DNA of 10,454 nucleotides from Pseudomonadota bacterium (GTDB lineage: Bacteria; Pseudomonadota; Gammaproteobacteria; Burkholderiales; Ferrovaceae). The number at the start of each line of letters is the position of its first letter. Within the stretch, counting starts at the first letter, position 1. The stretch covers positions 1-10,454 of the forward strand of contig JAJZEL010000235.1 of the NCBI GenBank assembly GCA_021828575.1, given 5' to 3'. Under the pieces are notes generated by a model. The model made no database searches. It saw only the letters and a list, made by a program, of their open reading frames with translations, and was not told the origin of the DNA. A program made the translations under genes and the position numbers. Below, piece after piece: positions 5,434-10,454 of this stretch.

Positions 5434-6142
5434 TCTGTTCCAGCTGCAAGGCCAGATCCCGCCGGTGCAAACCCTGGCTGGAAACCAGGGGTCCTACCCT
5501 GATGTTCACCCGGGAGGGTGGAGCGTTGAGAATGCGCACGAAAGACTCCACAAAAGTCATTTCTCCCACGTAAGGCACGTAGGGGTTGAGTGAGCCGTCC
5601 TCAAGCCGGTAAGTCAGAAATACCGGCAATACGGGAACGCCACGGCCTACGGCCGCCTGTAGCATGGAGCTGTGGAAGGGCAGAAGGGATTCTCCCGTGC
5701 TGGTGGTGGACTCCGGAAACAGGCCCAGACTTTCTCCTGCCGCCAGGGTGCTGGCCATGCTTTCGCCAATGGCGGCCGTTTGGCGACGTGAGCCCCGTTC
5801 CAGGAACAGGGTGCCGGTTTTTTCGGCCAGCCAGCCAAATACCGGCCAGTGCCTGACTTCTGCCTTGGACACGAAGCGCACGGGGTGCACCGAGTGCAAT
5901 GCAAAAATGTCTACCCAGGACACATGGTTGGAAGTGAGTATCAGCGGATGGGATTCGACACTGGGCCAGTCGCCTGACACACAGACCCTGATGCGCAGTA
6001 TGCGCATCAGGCGGGCAGACCACTGTCGCACACGAACGTCGCGTTGGACCGGGGATAGACTGGGGAGAATCACTGCCGTGGTCAGCACGCCCTGAAGCAC
6101 GTGGATGACCACCAGCATGAAACGCAAGACACGGCCCGGCAC
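5399..6142 (-). CDS. plsC: Lysophospholipid acyltransferase, PlsC type (1-acyl-sn-glycerol-3-phosphate acyltransferase family)
   Basis: A 247-residue membrane-associated enzyme with one N-terminal hydrophobic segment (residues about 7-27). The acyltransferase blocks are present: motif I NHVSWVD (72-78, catalytic His73 and Asp78), motif II GTLFLERG (110-117), motif III FPESTTS (142-148) and motif IV VPVLPV (169-174). The family transfers an acyl group to lysophosphatidate, or in some members to lyso-ornithine lipids, at the inner membrane. Motif III normally reads FPEGT; Ser replaces Gly here through a TCC codon. The start is GTG at 6142, 3 nt after the kinase stop; a later ATG at 6120 would remove part of the membrane segment. 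It is the last gene of the accB-led cluster, and its 3' end overlaps apaH. The exact lipid substrate is not certain. Confidence 0.9.
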   Translation of the reverse strand: MPGRVLRFMLVVIHVLQGVLTTAVILPSLSPVQRDVRVRQWSARLMRILRIRVCVSGDWPSVESHPLILTSNHVSWVDIFALHSVHPVRFVSKAEVRHWPVFGWLAEKTGTLFLERGSRRQTAAIGESMASTLAAGESLGLFPESTTSTGESLLPFHSSMLQAAVGRGVPVLPVFLTYRLEDGSLNPYVPYVGEMTFVESFVRILNAPPSRVNIRVGPLVSSQGLHRRDLALQLEQITWQLLQTPSP

Positions 6143-6145
6143 GGC

Positions 6146-7084
6146 TTATGAGTCCAGGGACATTCCAAAAGCCTGCTTGAAACGGGTCGAGATCTGTTCG
6201 CGGGTGTAATGGTGGTTCTGCCCCCCCGGATGGGCGATTTTGAGGGCGCCCATGAGCGATGCCAGGCGCCCGGTGCGAGGCCAGTCCCAGCCCTGCCCGA
6301 GGCCATAGATGAGCCCAGCCCGGTAGGCATCGCCACAACCAGTGGGATCAACCACGGACACAGGCGTTGCAGCCGGAATGGGGATGACCTCGCCATTCGC
6401 GTGAATGGTGGAACCTTCCGCTCCCCGCGTGACCACTGCTGCTTCTACGTGTTCGGCCAGGACCGCAAAGGGCAGTCCCGTTTTTTCGGAAAGCAGCTGG
6501 GCTTCGTAATCATTGACAGCAAGATAGCTGGCCTGATCCAGAAAGGTCATGAGCTCTTCCCCGGAAAACATGGGCAAGCCCTGACCCGGATCAAACAGGA
6601 ACGGAATTCCCGACGAGTCAAAGTCCCTGGCGTGCTGCAGCATGCCCTCCCGTCCGTCGGGGGAGACTACGCCCAGAAGAACTCCCGATGCGCTGCTCGT
6701 GCGATTGTGATGCGAACTCATCATGGCGCCCGGATGGAAAGCCGTGATCTGGTTGTCAGCCAGGTCCGTGGTGATGAACGCCTGTGCAGTGAAGCTTTCA
6801 GGGATTTCCAGTATGTGGTTCTGAGGAAGGCCGAGCTGGACGAGGCGTTGGCGATAGGGCCCAAAATCGTGACCTACCGTAGCCATGATCCAGGGATCGC
6901 CTCCCAGCATCTTGAGATTGAAGGCAATATTGCCCGCCGTCCCCCCAAATTCCCGTCGCATTTCCGGCACCAGGAAAGCCACGCTCAGGATGTGCAGGTT
7001 TTCCGGGAGGATATGTCTGGAGAACTGATCCTGAAACACCATGATGGTGTCATAAGCCAGTGATCCGCAAAGCAGAACTTTCAT
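6146..7084 (-). CDS. PfkB-family sugar/nucleoside kinase (adenosine-kinase-like)
   Basis: A 312-residue ribokinase-fold protein. Near the N-terminus are CGSLAYDTIMVF (6-17) and the substrate-binding REFGGTAGNIAFNL (44-57), the PfkB signature 1 region. VNDYEAQLLSE (190-200) supplies the Asn/Glu pair. VVDPTGCGDAYRAGLIYGL (244-262) is PfkB signature 2, with catalytic base Asp252 and the anion hole GCGD. Close relatives in betaproteobacteria are often labelled adenosine kinase or simply carbohydrate kinase, and the substrate has not been settled from sequence. It is a cytoplasmic enzyme that moves the ATP gamma-phosphate to a hydroxymethyl group. The gene starts 8 nt after the tpx stop and ends 3 nt before the plsC-type start. 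The ribosome site is weak, suggesting coupling with tpx. Confidence 0.9.
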   Translation of the reverse strand: MKVLLCGSLAYDTIMVFQDQFSRHILPENLHILSVAFLVPEMRREFGGTAGNIAFNLKMLGGDPWIMATVGHDFGPYRQRLVQLGLPQNHILEIPESFTAQAFITTDLADNQITAFHPGAMMSSHHNRTSSASGVLLGVVSPDGREGMLQHARDFDSSGIPFLFDPGQGLPMFSGEELMTFLDQASYLAVNDYEAQLLSEKTGLPFAVLAEHVEAAVVTRGAEGSTIHANGEVIPIPAATPVSVVDPTGCGDAYRAGLIYGLGQGWDWPRTGRLASLMGALKIAHPGGQNHHYTREQISTRFKQAFGMSLDS

Positions 7085-7092
7085 GAAGCGTC

Positions 7093-7593
7093 TCAGGCAA
7101 GTGCTTTCAGTGCAGCAGCGTAATCGGGTTCGTTCTTGATTTCCGGAACCAGCTGGGAATGCAGCACCCGGTTGTTCTCGTCCAGCACCACCACGGCCCG
7201 GGCGGTCAGGCCCTTCAGGGGGCCACCTGTGATATTTACGCCATAATGATCGTGGAAGTCACGTCCGCGGAAAGTGGCCAGGGAGACCACACGCTCAAGT
7301 CCTTCAGTGGCACAAAAACGCGACATGGCAAAGGGCAGGTCAGCTGAGATGACCAGCACTACTGTATTGTTGAGTTGGGCGGCCTGCTCGTTGAACTTGC
7401 GGGTCGAAGTGGCGCAAGTGGGTGTGTCCAGGCTGGGAACGATATTGAGGATTTTTCTGTGACCTGCCCAGGTGGACAGGGAACAGTCTGAGAGGTCTTT
7501 ACCTGTCAGGTTGAAATCGGGGACGGTGTCACCTTTCTGGGGAAAAGGCCCCGTAATGGGGATGGGGTTTCCTGCAAGGGTCACTTGGGACAT
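7093..7593 (-). CDS. tpx: Thiol peroxidase (atypical 2-Cys peroxiredoxin Tpx)
   Basis: A 166-residue protein, the normal Tpx length. Cys60 in SLDTPTCATSTRKFNE is the peroxidatic cysteine and Cys94 in MSRFCATEGLE the resolving cysteine, matching E. coli Cys61 and Cys95. FRGRDFHDHYGV and GLTARAVVVLDENN are further Tpx patterns. It reduces hydroperoxides, lipid peroxides included, using thioredoxin as electron donor. Tpx is periplasmic in some early reports and cytoplasmic in others; no signal peptide is present here. The ATG directly follows the stop of the gcvH-like gene (TGA-ATG). It has a perfect AGGAGG inside the final codons of that gene, so the two are surely co-transcribed. Confidence 0.96.
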   Translation of the reverse strand: MSQVTLAGNPIPITGPFPQKGDTVPDFNLTGKDLSDCSLSTWAGHRKILNIVPSLDTPTCATSTRKFNEQAAQLNNTVVLVISADLPFAMSRFCATEGLERVVSLATFRGRDFHDHYGVNITGGPLKGLTARAVVVLDENNRVLHSQLVPEIKNEPDYAAALKALA

Positions 7594-7983
7594 TCAGACC
7601 TCCTGATCGATAAGGGTTTGGTACTGTTCTGCATTAAGCAGTGCATCACAGGCAGCGGTTGAGGCCGGCATCATGGTGAAGAACCAGCACAGGTAAGGGG
7701 CGGAGTTCACGCTGCCCGGCTCATCCCTGAGCGCGTTGTTGACGGTCAGGATGGTGCCTGCCACCGGCGGGTACACATCGGAAGCGGATTTGACGGACTC
7801 CACGAGGGCACAGGCATCTTCGGGTTTCACTTCAGTGCCGGGCTCAGGCAATTGCACGAACATCACATCACCCAATTGTTCCTGCGCGAAATCGGTAATG
7901 CCCACGCTGATGGAACCATCCGGCAGGGGCAACGCCCACTGGTGGGTGGCGCTGTAATGGCGATCTGTAGGCAGCAGCGACAT
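7594..7983 (-). CDS. gcvH: GcvH-like lipoyl carrier protein (glycine cleavage H protein family)
   Basis: A 129-residue protein of H-protein length. SVGITDFAQEQLGDVMFVQLPEPG (residues 25-49) and the lipoylation site ALVESVKSASDVYPPVAG (59-76), with Lys65 as attachment point, are clear. H protein carries the aminomethyl group between GcvP, GcvT and Lpd. GcvH-like proteins also act in lipoyl relay, and as carriers in sulfur-oxidising sHdr systems. The C-terminal part reads VNSAPYLCWFFTMM, where typical H proteins have a Gly-containing turn before the Trp (PYxxGW); here the turn is one residue shorter and has no Gly. No gcvT or gcvP is in the window. The start is fixed by GAGGAG 6 nt upstream of ATG 7983; a longer frame exists but overlaps prmA. 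It lies 31 nt after prmA and abuts tpx. Confidence 0.88.
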   Translation of the reverse strand: MSLLPTDRHYSATHQWALPLPDGSISVGITDFAQEQLGDVMFVQLPEPGTEVKPEDACALVESVKSASDVYPPVAGTILTVNNALRDEPGSVNSAPYLCWFFTMMPASTAACDALLNAEQYQTLIDQEV

Positions 7984-8014
7984 GGGGTCTCCTCGAACGT
8001 CGGGGAAGTATAGC

Positions 8015-8905
8015 CTATCTTCTCCGGCCAGACAGGCAGACCCAGCCGTCCGAAAGACCGGCAACCTGCAACTGCACTTCAGGGGCATAAGCCTTGATGA
8101 CGTCTTCTGCCTGGCGTTCGAGAATGCCGGACAGGACGCTGTGCCCGCCAGGAGTCATGTACCGTGTAAGCAAGGGTGCCAGGAGCATCAGGGGAGCGGC
8201 CAGGATATTGGCCACCACCACGTCGAAGGAAGCGCACGAAGGGGACAAGGCTTCCGGGGTGAAAAAAGACAGGGTGGCCTGATTAAGAGCAGCATTCTGT
8301 CGTGCCGTTTCCACGGCCACGGGGTCCAGGTCCACGCCTGTGGTGTCTGTAGCGCCCAGGCGATATGCCACGATGGCGAGAATGCCTGAACCGCACCCGT
8401 AATCCAGAACGCGCAGATTCGCAGGCGGGTGTTCCATGAGCCATGTCAGGCACAGGCGGGTGGTGGGGTGGCTACCCGTACCGAAAGCCTGGCCTGGGTC
8501 CAGGCGGATATTCAGGGCGTCGGGTTCGGGCGGTGTATGCCATGTGGGGACGATCCACAGTCCGCGCGTAACGGGGATCGGATCAAACTGCGACTGCGTG
8601 AGGCGAACCCAGTCCTGGTCGGCCAACAGGTCGCTCTGGTAGGCCGGGCATTTATTCAGGCCTGCCAGGGCGCAGGCTTCCTTCATCAGGGCATGGACGT
8701 CGGCTTCCGCCGGTAACAGGGCATCCACCAGGCAGTGGGTCCAGAGTGCAGGAGGTGGCATGCCTGGCTCGCCAAAACGCTCTTCGCCTTCCAGGGGCTG
8801 GTTTGGCTCGATGGCGGAAGAAAGCGCTCCACAAGCCATCAGTGCTTCAGACAGGGATTCGGCTTCCGTGTCCGCTACTTCGGCCACGAGCCGCATCCAG
8901 GTCAT
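8015..8905 (-). CDS. prmA: Ribosomal protein L11 methyltransferase
   Basis: A 296-residue protein, the usual PrmA length. It trimethylates ribosomal protein L11 with S-adenosylmethionine. The N-terminal ferredoxin-like L11-recognition domain spans about residues 1-60, followed by a linker and a Rossmann methyltransferase domain. Signatures are IRLDPGQAFGTGSHPTTRLCL (133-153), the SAM-binding VLDYGCGSGILAI (166-178), VDLDPVAVE (191-199) and VVANILAAPL (229-238), whose Asn-Ile-Leu is typical of the PrmA group. The ATG overlaps the accC stop by one base (TGATG), indicating translational coupling. accC-prmA adjacency is common in betaproteobacteria. Confidence 0.96.
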   Translation of the reverse strand: MTWMRLVAEVADTEAESLSEALMACGALSSAIEPNQPLEGEERFGEPGMPPPALWTHCLVDALLPAEADVHALMKEACALAGLNKCPAYQSDLLADQDWVRLTQSQFDPIPVTRGLWIVPTWHTPPEPDALNIRLDPGQAFGTGSHPTTRLCLTWLMEHPPANLRVLDYGCGSGILAIVAYRLGATDTTGVDLDPVAVETARQNAALNQATLSFFTPEALSPSCASFDVVVANILAAPLMLLAPLLTRYMTPGGHSVLSGILERQAEDVIKAYAPEVQLQVAGLSDGWVCLSGRRR

Positions 8906-10257
8906 CAGGATGCCTTTTCGCTGGCCAGTTTTTCTTCCAGGTAGTGAATGCTGGTTCCTCCGGCCATGAAGGCCTTGTCAAGGAGCAGCTGCTGGTGCAG
9001 GGGAATGTTGGTCTTGATGCCTTCCACCACCATTTCTGACAAGGCAATCCGCATGCGGGCCAGAGCCTGTTCCCGGGTAGCTCCGTGGGTCAGCAGCTTG
9101 GCAATGAGGGAGTCGTAATAAGGGGGAACGAAATAATTCTGATACACATGAGAATCCACACGTACGCCAGGGCCACCGGGCACGTGATATTGCGTGATTC
9201 TTCCAGGTGACGGAACGAAGGTGAAAGGGTCTTCTGCATTGATACGGCATTCCAGCGCATGACCACGAAGCGCCACATCCTTTTGGCGGATAGAAAGATG
9301 TTCGCCTGAGGATACTCGAATCTGTTCCTGGACAATGTCGATGCCGGTGATGAGTTCCGTGACGGGGTGTTCTACCTGAACGCGGGTGTTCATCTCGATG
9401 AAATAGAACGCACCGTTCTCATACAGGAATTCAAAAGTGCCTGCGCCACGATACTTGATGCGCTTGCAGGCCTCCACACAACTGCCGCCGACTTTGGCGC
9501 GCATCTTTTCGGTGATGCCGGGTGCCGGTGCTTCCTCGATGATTTTTTGGTGGCGGCGTTGCATGGAGCAGTCGCGTTCCCCCAAATACACGGCGTTGCC
9601 GTGCTCATCCGAAAGCACCTGGATTTCAATGTGTCTGGGCTGCCCCAGATACTTCTCCATGTAAACGGTATCGTTGCCAAAAGCGCTCCGGGCTTCGGTC
9701 CTGGTGAGATTAAGGAACCCCAGCAGGTCTTCTTCCCGCTCCACCACGCGCATGCCCCGCACTCCTCCTCCGGCAGCTGCCTTGATCAACACGGGATAAC
9801 CAATGGATTCAGCCAGGGTCTTGAGGGCTTTGGGATCATCGGGCAACTGGCCTTCAGAACCCGGAACCACCGGGACGCCAGCAGCCTTCATGGCGGCCTT
9901 GGCGCTGATTTTGTCTCCCATCAGGCGAATGGTGTCCGGCCTGGGGCCGATGAAAACAAAACCGCTGTTTTCCACGCGTTCGGCAAAATCCGCGTTTTCG
10001 GAAAGAAATCCGTAACCGGGATGGATGGCTTCGGCCCCCGTCACTTCTGCAGCAGAAATGATGGCAGGGATGTTGAGGTAGCTGCCTTGGGACTGGGCTG
10101 GACCAATGCAGACGGATTCGTCTGCCAGCATGACATATTTGGCATCAGCATCGGCTTCGGAGTGCACAGCCACCGTCTTGATGCCCAGTTCACGACAGGC
10201 GCGTTGGACCCGCAGCGCAATTTCGCCACGGTTGGCAATCAGAATTTTTGAGAACAT
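8905..10257 (-). CDS. accC: Acetyl-CoA carboxylase, biotin carboxylase subunit
   Basis: A 450-residue protein that aligns without gaps to E. coli AccC numbering as far as residue 338. It carboxylates the biotin of AccB with bicarbonate and ATP, the first half-reaction of malonyl-CoA formation, in the cytoplasm. Seen are MFSKILIANRGEIALRV, Lys116 (MGDKISAK), Lys159, His209 (QPRHIEIQV), His236 and Lys238 (RRHQK), Glu276, Glu288 and Asn290 with Arg292 (FIEMNTRVQVEHP), and Arg338 (CRINAED). All catalytic and ATP-grasp residues are kept. The exception is in the glycine-rich loop, which reads KAAAGGGVRGM: Val166 replaces the usual Gly. The frame is open upstream, but homology and position 10 nt after the accB stop fix ATG 10257. 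No Shine-Dalgarno is visible, so translation probably depends on accB. Confidence 0.97.
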   Translation of the reverse strand: MFSKILIANRGEIALRVQRACRELGIKTVAVHSEADADAKYVMLADESVCIGPAQSQGSYLNIPAIISAAEVTGAEAIHPGYGFLSENADFAERVENSGFVFIGPRPDTIRLMGDKISAKAAMKAAGVPVVPGSEGQLPDDPKALKTLAESIGYPVLIKAAAGGGVRGMRVVEREEDLLGFLNLTRTEARSAFGNDTVYMEKYLGQPRHIEIQVLSDEHGNAVYLGERDCSMQRRHQKIIEEAPAPGITEKMRAKVGGSCVEACKRIKYRGAGTFEFLYENGAFYFIEMNTRVQVEHPVTELITGIDIVQEQIRVSSGEHLSIRQKDVALRGHALECRINAEDPFTFVPSPGRITQYHVPGGPGVRVDSHVYQNYFVPPYYDSLIAKLLTHGATREQALARMRIALSEMVVEGIKTNIPLHQQLLLDKAFMAGGTSIHYLEEKLASEKAS

Positions 10258-10267
10258 GGCGTGGCGG

Positions 10268-10454
10268 TCAGGGAGCGATGATGAACAGGGGTTGGCCGTA
10301 CTCGATGGGTTGGCCATTTTCCACCAGGATGCGCTTGACCGTCCCGGAAACATCGGATTCGATTTCATTGAGCAGCTTCATGGCTTCAATGATGCACAAG
10401 GTTTGCCCTTCGTTCACATTTTGCCCCAGTTCAACAAAAGCTGGAGCTCCCGGA
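10268..10454 (-). CDS. accB: Acetyl-CoA carboxylase biotin carboxyl carrier protein, C-terminal biotinyl domain (5' end outside window)
   Basis: The last 61 residues of the protein are present, ending at TGA (complement of 10268-10270). The partial frame starts PGAPAFVELGQNVNEGQTLC and continues to IIEAMKLLNEIESD, where the Lys of EAMK is the biotin attachment site, then VSGTVKRILVENGQPIEYGQPLFII. This is the biotinyl domain of BCCP, which shuttles carboxybiotin between AccC and the AccAD transferase. The residue after the target Lys is Leu rather than the Met of E. coli, a known tolerated variant. The gene leads the minus-strand cluster in this window, with accC beginning 10 nt after it. Its promoter lies outside. 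Confidence 0.95.
   Translation of the reverse strand, partial: PGAPAFVELGQNVNEGQTLCIIEAMKLLNEIESDVSGTVKRILVENGQPIEYGQPLFIIAP

Noticed and set aside
5601..6338. Long minus-strand frame across the plsC/kinase junction
   Set aside because: It runs out of frame through two well-supported genes, and its residue content (rich in Arg, Pro, Gly, His) is typical of a shadow frame.
6209..7063. Open frame of 284 codons on the plus strand
   Set aside because: It is fully antisense to the PfkB-family kinase gene, with no family signature.
9367..10251. Open frame of 294 codons on the plus strand
   Set aside because: It is wholly antisense to accC, whose identity is certain. It has no recognisable domain and no ribosome site, so it is a shadow of GC-biased codon use.
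1..10454. A previously undescribed defence, mobile or biosynthetic system
   Set aside because: All large genes belong to known housekeeping families, and I found no repeat arrays, toxin-antitoxin pairs, transposases or phage genes.

Overview
The window looks like a chromosomal segment from a betaproteobacterium, of roughly Nitrosomonadales/Gallionellales/Ferrovales type. I infer this from the accB-accC-prmA order followed by tpx and a PfkB-family kinase, the cytochrome c5/ApaH pair, the transaldolase B type and a moderately GC-rich, densely packed layout. The exact genus cannot be fixed from the sequence. Most genes are housekeeping genes. There are no transposases, CRISPR arrays, phage genes or recognisable new multi-gene systems.

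Left part, mostly plus strand (1-2936). The window opens with the C-terminal end of a pseudoazurin-type blue copper protein, then a stem-loop, then a full transaldolase (tal). A small, unrecognised single-span membrane protein lies on the minus strand, tail to tail with tal and overlapping it by 11 nt. It diverges from a DUF2721 membrane protein, which is followed by a fumarylacetoacetate-hydrolase-family enzyme. A textbook AGGAGG ribosome site follows that enzyme but leads only into a 33-codon ORF antisense to the next gene.

Middle part (2937-4126). A lone mlaC gene (periplasmic phospholipid carrier) is on the minus strand. Upstream of it is about 340 nt of AT-rich DNA with no gene, then tRNA-Arg(CCG) on the minus strand. 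A divergent promoter region separates the tRNA from a plus-strand pair: a membrane-anchored cytochrome c5 and diadenosine tetraphosphatase ApaH.

Right part, minus strand (5399-10454). Seven tightly packed co-directional genes form a probable operon, in transcription order: accB (partial), accC, prmA, a GcvH-like lipoyl carrier, tpx, a PfkB-family kinase and a PlsC-type acyltransferase. The gaps run from a 1-nt overlap to 31 nt. The group joins malonyl-CoA formation and phospholipid acylation (accB, accC, plsC) with ribosomal protein methylation (prmA), thiol peroxide defence (tpx) and a stand-alone lipoyl carrier.

The points most worth a second look are: a Gly-to-Val change in the ATP-binding glycine loop of biotin carboxylase, at the position equivalent to E. 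coli Gly166; the orphan ribosome binding site and micro-ORF downstream of the FAH gene; the GcvH-like gene without gcvT or gcvP and with a remodelled conserved turn; and the isolated mlaC beside AT-rich DNA.
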